64,000 nucleotides of DNA from Melastoma dodecandrum (taxonomy: Eukaryota; Streptophyta; Magnoliopsida; Myrtales; Melastomataceae). Shown here piece by piece: positions 11,895-23,749 of this stretch. Numbering within the stretch: position 1 is the stretch's first letter; the number at the start of each line of letters is the position of its first letter. Under the pieces are notes generated by a model. That model worked only from the letters and a program-made list of their open reading frames with translations, made no database searches and was not told the DNA's origin. The stretch lies in the NCBI GenBank assembly GCA_029817715.1, contig JARUPY010000607.1:6386001-6450000 (forward strand). The letters run 5' to 3'. Made by a program: the position numbers and the translations under genes.

Positions 11895-14885
11895 GCCAAA
11901 ACTTTGATGCAAAGGATAATCCAAGGCAACATGTGGCTCGTTTTGTTAAGACTAGTGACGACGCGAGTAAGGATGAAGACCTAACAGTTAAGCATTTTGT
12001 CTAGCCATAGGGAAATGCCTTAGATTGGTTTATCAATATCAAGCTAGGTACTAACAATTGGGAACATTCGAAAAGGAAATTCTCGAACCCCCATTATAGC
12101 ATGAGACATGGTAAGCATCATAAGGCTTACTAACATCCGCCATTGAGAGGGTGAGCCCATCGTTGATTGTATATAATACTGGAGGAACATGAACTTGAAC
12201 TATATGAATTGATTGTCGAAAGCAACACCTATAGACATGTGTACTCAAGGAAACCATTAGAGGATCCGTTATGTTCTAGAAGGGATTAAGCCTCTATCTT
12301 TTTAAAGAATTGGCTATAAGAGCACACAATATATAATATATTTTCAAAAGGATCGATATAAGAGTCCTTTTAATACCTGAGCTATCCCAAAAAATAGGAA
12401 CGCTGAAGGGCAAGCCTACTTTCAGTGATACAAGAAAAAGTAATAGTTGTCGACATTGTTCCCGTCAAGTTTCGAATGCAAAGGAGAACTACTTCAATCG
12501 CTACTTCAATCCAAGCAGAAAAGAATTTATCACTTTGGAGTATAGACAAAATAAACAATATCATTTCCAAATTCAGACATTGCATTATATTTGACTTTCT
12601 TTTATCGATTAAAATGATTGAACTGCCCTATTCGAAACGCCTAGAACATGTAAGGCGAGCATGTAATCCAAATTTTTGCAAGTATCATCATTTCATGGCC
12701 ATCTTATTGGGAAATCTTTCATCCTAAAAGATAAGGTTTGACCATAAAATTAACTTGGATTCTATGGTTTCGTCAAACTCGATTGGCTTGGCAAGTTCCA
12801 AGGAGAGTGAGCTTCAAGAACATTATAGAAAAACAAACCTCTTATGTCGAATTAACTCCAAAGGTACTAAACCAATCACAGTGTGAGATTTCTTTCCCGT
12901 GAAGTATCAAAAGCTTGTGATCTTGTCCAAAAGTTGTCATCATATTTACATGGACAAAAAGCAGCCTAAACTAAAAGGCTGAGATCCCTGAAAGCTCCAT
13001 GGTGATGTCAATTTAAAAAGTGAAGGAGAATTGTTTAGTGATCATGTTGTTTGATAAAGATATTCTTGTGTTCCATAAGTTTCATAACTGGGTGTTATTT
13101 ATGTGTGGTTAACCGCATCCTAATAAATCTAGGAATTGTCGTCAATATCATTTCATCAAAAGCATTAAAGGATATTGGTTTATGAATGCTCAAGTAGCCG
13201 ACTAGTCATCAATGGATTCAACTAAGGCGATGAATGAGCTGCTACGAGCATTTATCTTACTCTTACAATATATTACATGGAATATTCCATGACATTTTAT
13301 GTCATCGACTCGAAGGCGATCTATAATATTTTGTTAGGCTGACTATGCATGGAAATTGAGTCGTACCTCTTCATCAATATTTTAAGTTCATCAAGAAAGG
13401 ATTATCATGTATATTATAGGCATATGTAAAGCCCTTTATCAAGGTCTTATCATATTTTGCCAGTGCCAAGTTCTGCCTGGATAACATCGTCAATGTAGAG
13501 GTATTCTCTTTTGACCAAGGAGCCACTAAGAGAGGTGCAACCAAAGAGTGCGGTCAACTTTGTAAAGAAAATATATCGATTATTAAAGATAAAGATTCTT
13601 TAGAAGATCCAAATCTTGAAATCATGTTGATGAAGGAACATGCTACGTTGATTTTACGATATATTTCGGAAGTATTTATAAAGGTAGGAGAACCTCCCTT
13701 TGTTCATGATGATGGAAGCAAACTGGAGTACTCAAGCGGCTCCATTTGTTTGAAATTTGCACTAGTGGCTAAAACTATGCCTTTTTCAAAGTCTTCTAAA
13801 AGTGAGGACAATTATCTATCAAGACTCATTGTCCGATAAGTACACTAATGGTTTTGACTCGATTATCTTCATGATACTGCCCAAAGCACGCTCTATGAAA
13901 GATATGTAAACTCTCGATAAGAAAACATTGAAGAAAGGCAGTCATCAAAGGTGTTAGACATAAATTAAAAGTTGGGTCTTTGTTATCCATCGACGTCTCC
14001 TTCATATATCAAAACTGGTGAGAATAACGAGGTTACATCTTCCCGAATATCGATTTTGATCGACTGAAAACATCGGTTGCTCGAAGGTGTGTATGATAGA
14101 TTGGGAGGCCATAAAGTCGAACAACCAAGGAATAATGATATCTAAAAGCTAATGCGGCTAAGACTTGGTCAAACTTCTGAAAGTCGGGTGGTATTGGATT
14201 GTCTTATTCATAAGGATTACTATCATCTGCTGATATGACATACTTTGTGACATCATTTCAAATAATGGGTGAAACTTATATATTAAGATACAAACTAGCT
14301 TTGTGAGCAGTTCTACTTTAAAAAGTATAATCCCTTCATGTATGAAACGATAAATGGGTTGACAAATGCGTTCAATAAGACTCTATATAGTCTGTTGAGG
14401 AAAGTATTTGACAAGGATAAGAGAGATCTGCATAAACGAGTTGGAGAAGCTTCGTGGGCACATTGCACCATATATAGAGCCACAACTCAATTAATCATTC
14501 ATTTTGTTGTGTTCGCGTGGAAGTAGGATCTACCTATGATACGACATATTCCGTCAATATGAATAGCTATACAATAAAGCTTGTGTCAAGAAGATATGAT
14601 TGTGGCCCAAAGAGTTAGAAGCTCTAGATGAGAAGTATCTTAAAGAGCAAAAATGGATTGAATGTTATCATGCGAGAATGTCCAAGTCCTTTCACGAGAA
14701 AGTTTGAGCTTGCTCATTCCAAGTTGGTGACCTTGGTTTGAAGGCATATAATTGTAACACTCCGAATTGAAAGAAGATTTATGTATTATAAGAAGCTTAG
14801 AGTGGTCGTGCTTACAAGATAGTTGATCATAATTGATTGCATGTTAGCCCTATCAACAAAAAGTTCTTAATGAGATATTATGCTT
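11895..14885 (+). pseudogene. Ty3/gypsy (Tat lineage) gag - protease - integrase remnant
   Basis: Plus-strand frames give gag motifs FDAKDNPRQHVARFVKT and GNALDWFINIKLG (11910-12050). A gag C-terminal part follows at 12600-12720 (MIELPYSKRLEHV...NFCKYHH), then a protease-like part at 13280-13340 (FYVIDSKAIYNILLG). Integrase C-terminal motifs at 14340-14520 are NGLTNAFNKTLYSLLRKVF and the GEASWAH region, ending near 14870 with YKIVDHN and PINKKFLMRYYA. The order is right for one element, but RT and RNase H are mostly missing and stops are frequent. It is an old, dead copy of the Tat lineage, distinct from the element at 6003-11091. Confidence 0.7.
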
Positions 14886-16060
14886 GATATGTAAGGCTAC
14901 TCGTCACAACAGCCTAACTACATGAGTAAAAGAAGAGGAAAAAAAAACAAAAAACAAATTAATGTTATAAAATTATTTCTTTATGGCTTAATCTTCCAGA
15001 AAATACACAATTAGAGAATAGAAATGTGTCGTCGCACGGAAATGGGAGCGGGGCAGAAGTAGGATAAGGTCGGTTGATTGAAGGGTTGGGTTCAAGCTTC
15101 AATCAAGACCAGGAGAGAGGAAATTGAGAGTATAAGAAAATATATGGAGTGTTTATGTAATTGGAAAAGTAGGTTAATAGAAAGGTGAATGAGAGGGTCA
15201 TAAGGAACGTTTTCTGTTTGAGAAACGGCAAGTAGAAAATAAATATCTGGGAAATGGGAGGATTACGAGCAAGGGGAGTGTGCAAGGTGGGTTGGGAAAT
15301 AAACGGGGGTTTAGTGTGCGGAATAGAAAAGATCTTCAACCTCTGGCCTATGGAGGTGTTGATTAGATGGTCGTCCGTATTTACAACGAGAAGGTTCAGC
15401 TGCGACTTGAATTTCCGGCATCAGTCATGCTCTTCATAAAAGATTATTTTAGCATTACTCAGGTGATGTAGGTCTCTTCTTTAAAGTTATTCAAATTGGC
15501 TTCATTGGTTGTGCTTCTCGTAAATGTCATCACTCTTACATGAAGAGGACATCCTTGTTGATATGTTTTTCCACTTAAAAAACAAAAAGTGGATCTTGAT
15601 TTTGATCGTCATTTTTTTAACTATCATAAGATTGACCATATCCCCAACCTAATTCAAGTACACTGAAGTAAGTGTGTTTAATGGCCCGACATTTCAGTCA
15701 TCGGTGGTATATAAAACAAAAACAAAAGCAAATATTATCTTTTTATATATAATTATTAAATAAAAAGTGGTCCCTGTGAAATTTTTATTTTAATTTGTAC
15801 GTAAAGATGATTTATTTTTCCCATTTTTTTTACAAAATTATCGAATTTGAATTGTTAGTTAGAAATATGTGCGACAATATTCAAGGATCGGACATGTACA
15901 GTAGCCAACAAAAAAGGTTAGGCATGTTTGTTTATAGTGGGAACCTTTTAATTTCCGTGGGGTAAAGTTTTTTTGTTGAACTTTTTTTCTGTAAACCAAG
16001 TTTTCATCTTTTTTTGTAATAGGTTACATTTTTTTTTTTTTGGGTTCGATAGTTCAGATA
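14886..16060. other. AT-rich stretch with no recognisable gene
   Basis: Long A and T runs and short unrelated ORFs only. It may include the 3' untranslated part of the gypsy remnant on the left and the outer edge of the repeat-flanked zone that begins near 16.1 kb. No LTR end or terminal inverted repeat could be seen. Confidence 0.35.
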
Positions 16061-16084
16061 GAATTGTGAGTCAAAATTTTTTTT

Positions 16085-16240
16085 TTTTTCGGAATTCTTT
16101 AACCGACAATCCTTTTCTTTCTGGATTGCCTGATTTGCATCCAATGCGACAATCCTAAAAGAACAGGATTACATCCAGAGGCGTAACAAAAGAAAAGTAC
16201 CCCTCTTTTATCGGCGATCCTGTTTTTGTAGGATTACCGC
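16085..16240. repeat. GGATTGCC / GGCAATCC motif cluster, left edge
   Basis: Several short variants in both orientations occur: CGACAATCC, GGATTGCCTGATTTG, CGACAATCC, AGGATTAC, GGCGATCC and AGGATTACCG. The same motif family recurs at 23.07-23.57, 27.19-27.31, 27.65-29.6 and 44.42-44.49 kb. Confidence 0.6.
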
Positions 16241-16289
16241 ATTTAACTAATTTCAAATACCCGCCCTCTGCACACGGTCTCATCACAAA

Positions 16290-16830
16290 CCCCCATCCTC
16301 GTCCTCAGTTGCTGGACAAGCCTCCTCCTGCGTTGCTTTGCCCGACAACCTGTCCTCCTCCTCCTCCGTTGGGTCATCCGACAACCCATCCTCCTTCTCA
16401 TCCGTTGGTGTCACCCGACAAGCCGTCCTTCTTCTACCCTGGGCTGCCCGACAAGCAGTCCTCCTCCTCATTGTGTCGTCCCACATGCCGTCCTCCTCCT
16501 ACCTTAGGCTGCCCAACAACCCATCTGCCTCCTCGTTGCATCACCCGACAAGCCGTCCTCCTCCTACCTTAGGCTGCCGGACAAGCCGTCCTCCTCCTCG
16601 TTGCGTCGCCCGACAAGCCGTCCTCCTCCTCGTTGCGTCGCCCGACAAGCCATCTTCCTCCTCCTCGTTGCGAAGCCCGACAAGCCGGCCTCTTCGGTGT
16701 CGCCTTTGCCGCCCTCTACCGTTGCCTCGACCAGCCGCCCTTTCTTGTTGCCTCGACCAGCCATCCCTTCCCCGTTGCCTTGACCGGCCTACCCTCAGCC
16801 TCCCTCTGTTGCCTCAACAATCGCCCACTC
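16290..16830. repeat. GC-rich minisatellite, about 32-bp unit
   Basis: The unit is roughly CCTCCTCCTCGTTGCGTCGC then CCGACAAGCCGT. It is almost exact at 16570-16690 and degenerate on either side, later drifting to GTTGCCTCGACCAGCC. Because the unit lacks stops it leaves open frames in several phases (for example 16338-16874); these are by-products, not genes. It lies directly upstream of the Ulp1-like gene. Confidence 0.7.
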
Positions 16831-17128
16831 GCGTGAGTTGCCACGACAAATCGCCTTCGTGCAAAGCATGTTAGTTTTTTGCAAAGCCTGTTAGTTTTCT
16901 GCAAAACTTGTTAGTTTTCTTTGTTGTTTATTTCAGAGTTTGCCTAGTAGTCAGCCATTCCCAGATTAAGAAGTTCGAACATCTCCGATGACGATGAATG
17001 ATTTTTTTCTATACATGTTGCATTTGTTTTCTTCCTTTTACCTTACTTAACCCAATAAGTATGATTTACTCTTTAGAGATGTAAGAGTGTATAACACGTT
17101 ATGCTTATATTGTGTTGTTTGTAGTTCG

Positions 17129-20100
17129 AAATGGAGCAATCAAATAATAATATTATTACAATTCATAGAGGACGATCGTATGTACGTTTCTGGTAAGTCC
17201 CTATGAAGGGGATATTGTTTTGTTTGTTTGAATTGATAATATGGTTTAACCTATTTCTATCTTTTTAGTAAGGAACAATGCAAAGAACTTTTTAGGAGGC
17301 CTGATTTATTGGAAGAGTCTACGACTGTAAGAAGATGCAATTAACTTAGTAATAATTTTTTTCATACATTGTGTTATAATGATTCATGTAAATTGCATTA
17401 AAAACACGAGTGGATTCAGAAGCGGTGGGCGGAACTTTCAAAAGAAGAAAAAGAGAAATACAAAGACTTAAACCCTTTCAGCTCAAAGAAGAGAAGTACT
17501 GGAAAGAAAGGTAATGTGGTAAGTTGTATTAATTGGTCAATATTGGTATACCTATGTGCTATGTTACCGAATTATCATACTGATCATACTTTTGCAGCCA
17601 TATATTGAAACAAGATGTAGTCTAAGACACGTGTTGAAACTCATTCGTTCCTTAAATGACGAGAAAAAGGACGTCATCAAGGATCTTGGTTTTGAAGAGT
17701 TACTCGAGATTAATTTGAACGAAATAAAGCATGAGTTGTTGCAACACATCATTGACTGTTTTGATCCTATTTCTAGGGTGATGGTCATAGACGGAATAAA
17801 GCATCAGGTTTCAGCTGCGAACATGTCAAATTTAATGGGCATTTGCAAAGATGGAAATCGAGTTGTGCTGACCGATTCGACGGTATGTGTTGATGAGAGG
17901 TTATTATCGTTTGTAAGGAAGGGATGCATTAAGCTGGTATCTGTAGAAGATGCTTTGAAAATGAGAGAGGTATGCGATCCCGTCTATAAAGCCCTACTGG
18001 TGTTATATTTTCTCGGATGTTTCCTATGTTCATCGAGTAGCAATTACATTGGAAAAGACTACATCCATGTTGCTTGGGATTGGCTAACTCTATTAGTATT
18101 GATTGGGCATCTCACGTATTTGACTATTTTTGCCTTGCCGTGAGGAATTTTAAAGAGATGAAGCAACGATGTTTTTTCAGATATGCTACCATTTTAGTGG
18201 TAAGTTTTGATTTGTGTATGCTTCACATATTTCTTATTACTATTTATGTTTTAAAGAGGTGTCGTAATTATTTCTTGTAATTATTATGCAGCTTTTCTTT
18301 GTAAGTAAGTCATCTGCTAGTAGACTGATTTCGAATAGGCGTAGTGGATTCCTACTAGCTAGATTATTTTGGACTGATCGTAGACTAACACTCTTTTGGA
18401 ACAAGATCCTAATTTCGGAGTTGTGAAGGATCAAGTATCTCACTCATTGGAAACTGAATTTCTTTGCTTTGAAGCGCTACAAAATATGTCGGAAATGATA
18501 TTATTTCTAATTGCTATAGAAAAGCCGATCGTCGAATACAATGAGTGGGACTTTAATGAAGGAAAAGATACCATGGCACAAGAGGAGACACGGGTAGAAG
18601 TGGATCCGCCTATTGGATCCACAGATTTGATAAGTAGAGTTGCCACTGTTGAAAGCATGGTATCCGAAATTTCGAAAGAGGTGAGCATCATTCGTGCGTC
18701 TGTAGTGGAGATTAGGGGTATGATGTACGAGATTGTTCATCGTCAACGGACACTGTACGAGATTTTGTTTGCTCACAAAAGTAAGGATGCTCCTAGCAAG
18801 GAAGGAGCCATGACAACTAACGTTGAAGAGGTTCCCCAACCACGGGAGGAGTATGGCGCTGACAGTCCGTATAAGGAACCCCCCGAAACATCTCTTTACC
18901 CTTCCCCAAGGTCGTCATTGCACACAAGAATGAAAATTTAGTTGAAGGATTGAACAAGGAAGATGGAGGTAACAATGAAAATGAAGTAGAAGGTATAAAT
19001 AAGGGGGATGGGGGCGATGCATAGACCCCCGCTATTACTCTTGATAAGGGTGGAATATATGAAGATGGAGAGAAAGACCTTGAATTGACATTAATGCATA
19101 AGGAGAGCGTCGAAGAAGAACATGAAGCTCCAAATGAATAATTGAAAGGCAAAGAGGCATCCGTTGAAATCGTTGATGTTGCTAAGGTTTTAGAAAACTA
19201 ATTTTATGTGTCGTTTACTAATTACGTTAATTAAGGTTTTATAGGAGAACATGTTATCCAATAGCAATGACCGTCAAGGCGTACGTGTGAGAGGAAGGCT
19301 AGTACATTCCTGATATCACCTTGGGTATTTGATGCCCTACATACTCGTCGGAGTAAGCAAGCCTCTATGGCTCTAGAAGGAATGTCATTCTTTCCCCCGG
19401 TAAGTATGTCAAATACTTAAAAGTTGGAACCAATGTAAAGTCATTTTTTTTGTTCGTATTTGTACAGAAAATTCAAAGGTTATTCCCCATGGGTTGTTGG
19501 GATCCGCCGCATGATATGTTCAGCCACGACGATAAAGTGCTTATCCACTATGCTTGGACAGATGATGTAGTTGACAAGTAAGTACTAGTAATGGATTTAT
19601 TCTTTAGTGATTGTCATTATGTTATGTCGCAATGCTTGACTTTAATACTTTTATCCTCACACAGTGAGATTCTTTGCATGTGCAAGGTGATTTCACTAAC
19701 ACGACAACATTTATGAACTTTCGTCCATGCAAATGGTTGTGTTCCGAAGTATGTATCTTCCGACTATTTTGGTAGTCGAAATGCATTCAGTGACTAGGTA
19801 AACTTCGTCAGAAACCCTTGTACCTTTTTAATGCAGGTGATCGAATTTTACACTTATATGGTACAATATTCATTAACATTTGCTGATAAAAGCTGAAGTA
19901 GTTGGTACTTAACTACATGGCTAGAGGTATTTGGTCGATATATAATGCTCATTATACTTATGGACTATTTACATTTGTCGTTCGTTGATAATATTAACTT
20001 CTTTAACAGAACTTTGCCGGATCATCTTACAGTGCGAAAAAACTACATGTGATATACAAAGCTCGCTCGTCTCACTTGTATAAAATGTTCAGCACACAAA

Positions 20101-20849
20101 TTGGTCCGCTAAGAAGTTGCCAATAGGTAAGCTAAGGTTGCTACCGGTGTGTTTGTAAGTTAATGGTTTAAGTAATTACTCGTAACGTTTTTTTGCTCAC
20201 TTATAGGTATTCATACCTGTTAATGCTGGTGATTCACATTGGATCTTAACCGTGATAAACATCCTAGAATAGAAAATATATGTCCTTGATAGTATGTGTA
20301 AGGTAAATAGTAATAGGCATGGCAGGGAAACAATCATAAGGAGTTATATCTTCCTTCTCCATAAGATTTGTCGTGAAGCCTCTCTTAAGAAAGAAAACCA
20401 TGGGACTGTGTGGCCTTCCATGGACAAATGGCCATTGGTTTATCCTGAAGGAACACATCAACAGGAGAATGGGTAAATACCGATTTTTTTCTCCTTGCAT
20501 TTACATGTCTATCTTTGTTAAGTATCCCTTTATATTCTGTTGAAGTGATGACTGCGGAATTTTTGTCTTGAAGTGGTTACGGATGAGAGATTTGTTGGTC
20601 GAAGTTGGGGACGTGGTAAGATGCCATTCGTACTTTGTTATAACTTACATAAATTATATGCAATTGACATACATGTTCATAACTGTTGTGATGCAGGACG
20701 TATCTACATTCGATCGGGCAAGATACATCGTTGAAGTCCTTAAATGTGAGGCTAATATGATGAAAATAAGAAAAAACATAAATAAATTAGCTTTAGATTT
20801 TTATAAAGAGCAATGCAGAAATGTAATATCCCCCTCCAAAAAAAAGTAA
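17129..20849 (+). pseudogene. Ulp1-like C48 cysteine protease gene, multi-exon, probably broken
   Basis: The C-terminal half carries the Ulp1/SENP catalytic set: His in GDSHWILTVIN (codon 20237-20239), Asp in YVLDS (20288-20290), Gln in HQQENG (just before 20473) and Cys in DCGIFVLKW (20553-20555). A clean intron (GT 20473, AG 20545) joins HQQENG to DDCG. A last intron ends at ...ATGCAG before 20699, and the frame stops at 20847-20849. Upstream exons at about 17129, 17280, 17410-17510 and 17600-18050 encode KEEKEKYKDL and DLGFEELLEINLNEIKHELL, as in plant transposon-borne Ulp proteins, then a charged coiled-coil-like region at 18400-18900. Family role: cleaving SUMO-type conjugates; in plants many such genes ride on Mutator-like elements. 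Stops at about 18427, 18939, 19023 and 20272 suggest a pseudogene, unless more introns exist. Confidence 0.7.
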
Positions 20850-21134
20850 GGATTGCCTAGTGATGCATCAAGACATTGTCGAAAAAGTTTGATCATGGCA
20901 TTTTATCTACACATTTTCCACCATTGCTTCAACTTTGGATCTGAACATATTGCGATACAGCACCTTCATTGTCGAACTCGATACTCGAGTCATCATCTTC
21001 AAATGTACTATCAATACTTTCCTTCTCCGATCCATTGACATTCATGTTGAATGCAAATTGTGTATATAAGGTACTTGCGCCAGGATTGTTTTCCTGGGTC
21101 TCTTATGCACTTTCGCATCTTCTTCGATTGTGAT

Positions 21135-22950
21135 TTCCTAAGATATTAACATTGAATGCAGTTCAAGAGTTAAATTGGCAATAATCCATGATGCATTTTC
21201 AAACACCTCGCGAGAACGTGATCCATAATATGACAAGCTGCTATAAGCTGCAACTAGTGCTTCTTGTCGAGCATCTTCATTTGATTTCCCGTATGCATTG
21301 TAATCATCGTTTAGAAAATTATAGGAAGATTTCACATTCTTCGTCAATCTCTTTAAAATCATCTTTTGTGGAATTTATCGATAACCTTCCACTTTAGCCA
21401 CATGCAATGAATGAGTACATGGAAATACTTGGGTCTCACAATGAAGACATTTAAAGTTAGCTCTTCGGATCCGACTATTGTGCATATTTTTGTCACTTTT
21501 ATGGGATTGTCGTATTGGACAACATTATATGTATGCTCAATCATTTCGGGATGACATGCACTTGTATAGTACATGGCCTCAAGTCGTATCTGTTGTTGAA
21601 CTCGTCGGAAAGATTTCATTGTATATATTGATGATGCACATTCCTCGAAGTTCGTAAGTACCGTGGTGATTGTTGGTTTTCATTGGCCATCCTTGTAATC
21701 TGGTTGAAGTTTCTTGTCACGCAAGTCGTTGATAGCTCTATCATAGTGTTGAAGAAACTCATGAAATTTATGAGATGGTTTCACATATCCTTTCATATAT
21801 CGGTGCATTCCCTCACATCGTTATGTGCTCTTTTTCTATGAATTTACTCCACTCTTCTTCCATCTTTTCAACGCATTCTTTCTTATACATGAATGAATTC
21901 AATTTTTGAAATATATCCTTCCTCCTTGCATGTTTACCAATGTTCTTTTGTGAATGCCACATACATAGTCTGGCCAACATTTACTCACCACAGCACGAAT
22001 TGCGTTGTCTGAATATGTAACAATACCAAAAGGCTTCTTACCACACATGGCCGCCGTGTGATTCTCCACTAGCCAACAATAATCATTAGTAGTCTTTGTC
22101 TTAAGAAGTTCAGCTCCAAACACCACAGTTTGATGATGATAATTAACACCAACAATTATCATCAACATCATATCATAGGAATTTGTTTTGAAGGTTGAGT
22201 ATAGAGTAACTACATCTCCGAAAGACATATAATATAATCTATTTCTACTATCAACGCAATAACATTGACTCACCATGCCATCCTTAACGTAGCTTGTGAA
22301 TGTCATTCCATGATCTTCCAAATTCTTGGTCAAAAGATAAGATAATATTACATCGAGGTCTGACGGAGTAGTTAGTGTCCTCCGTTGTGTACTAAAGTAA
22401 TTATACAAATCACCTACAGTAAATCCAACTTTTTAGTTCCCACCGCTTATCTCAGCATGATAGCGGATAATATCACATTTTCTTATTCCAGCCAAAAGCA
22501 TACTTGTAACAGTCTGAACATTGGCCTATGTTAAAAATCAATTCATCTTCATAAAACAAGACTGGGCGGTTGGGATGCAGTCATGGTTATGATACAAAAA
22601 TATACTTGTAATCTCCCATGAACATCGATCAACCTTATTTATCTTGAAACTAACATGACAACCTACACGAGATGAACCTCGACCGCATTTTAGATGTCCA
22701 TCTTATTCAGCATATGTAACCAGGTTGTGCGCTTCACGACAACATAGCCATTTATGCTTGACAATTTCACCAGAACGTCGACGCCATTGATCATGTTTCC
22801 ACAGGTTAAAACCTTTTATTTCTGCATAAAAGTGAAAAAAACAGCCTGCAACCTCTGAATTGTTGAAAGACAAAGTCAGGAAGTCTTCCTCGATTAATCC
22901 ATCTACAACTTCCTTCAACTCTGCTTGCCTTTCATAAAACTTTTCCATTG
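21135..22950 (-). pseudogene. FAR1-like MULE transposase, decayed
   Basis: Read on the minus strand the domains come in FAR1/MULE order. The first is a FAR1-type zinc-binding N-terminal part (22948-22703: FFHFYAEIKGFNLW, then KWLCCREAHN). Next is a MULE transposase core (22408-21899: DSRNRLYYMSFGDVV, FKTNSYDM, VGVNYHHQTVVFGAELL, TYSDNAIRAVV). A SWIM-like zinc finger follows near 21470-21400 (CLHCETQVFPCTHSLHV) and continues as KMILKRLTKNVKS. The residue before STFKTN is Tyr (codon 22201-22199), where the family has the first catalytic Asp, so the enzyme would be inactive even without its frameshifts. It is convergent with the Ulp1-like gene 300 bases to the left, an arrangement fitting a Kaonashi-type MULE that carries both. 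Confidence 0.72.
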
Positions 22951-23069
22951 AATCGAAATGGGATGTGTACTATTGTCGTTGAGGTAATATGGTGGTTTTC
23001 AAGGTAGGTAAGCAGATTATCAACCACCTTAAATGTCCTTTGAACTAGTTATGGCGTATAATACTACCT

Positions 23070-23575
23070 ATTTGGCAATCATGTTACATCCGGATTGCCG
23101 CATTTGGGAAAAATCATGCAATCTGGTGGTTTCTGGATTGGGGTTAGGACACGTGGCGCTAGTTAACATTGAGTAAACAAGTAGGATCGCTGGAAAGGAG
23201 CCGAATTGCCGACAGTGCAGAGCCTACATACAATCCTGTTTCTATTGGATTGCCACTGTTGGGGAAATACAGGCAATCCGATGTGTTCAGGATTACCTAT
23301 TTGGACAAGTGGCATTAGTTAGCAAGGGTTGTACATGTAGGATCGCCAGACATTTGCCGAATTGCCGGCAGTGGGTAGCTAACATGCAATCATGTTTTAT
23401 CCGGATCACCAGGTGAGGAAACACAATCAGTTAGCAACGACTAAACATGTAGGATCGCCGGAAATGTTCTAGATTGTCGGCAGGGGGAGTTTGCAGGCAA
23501 TCCTGTTTTGTCCGGATTACCTCTATTGAGGAAATATAGGCAATCCCATCTGTTTAGGATTACTTGATCAGACAC
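23070..23575. repeat. GGATTGCC repeat cluster
   Basis: There are three to four degenerate units of about 120-150 bases. Each contains GTAGGATCGCC or AGGATTGCC, GCCGGCAGTG, CAGGCAATCC and a RCACGTGGCG segment near the AGTTAGCA block. Opposite-facing GGATTGCC and GGCAATCC copies give short hairpins. It lies just upstream of the minus-strand FAR1-like gene. Confidence 0.6.
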
Positions 23576-23749
23576 GTGGCGTCGGTAAGCATCGCCTGGA
23601 CCGCCGGATCGTTACTCACACTTAATTTCTGTAAGATCAAACATAACTCTCCCAGGCATTCTAGTATTCACCGAAATGTCGATTTCTTGCAAAATCAGTT
23701 AATCACTCGGGACATGCAATCCAGCGTAATCCAAATTTATTGTTAGGAG

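Noticed and set aside
16338..16874. 178-codon plus-strand ORF with Ser/Pro repeats
   Set aside because: It is a product of the GC-rich minisatellite, which is open in several frames on both strands; there is no conserved domain.
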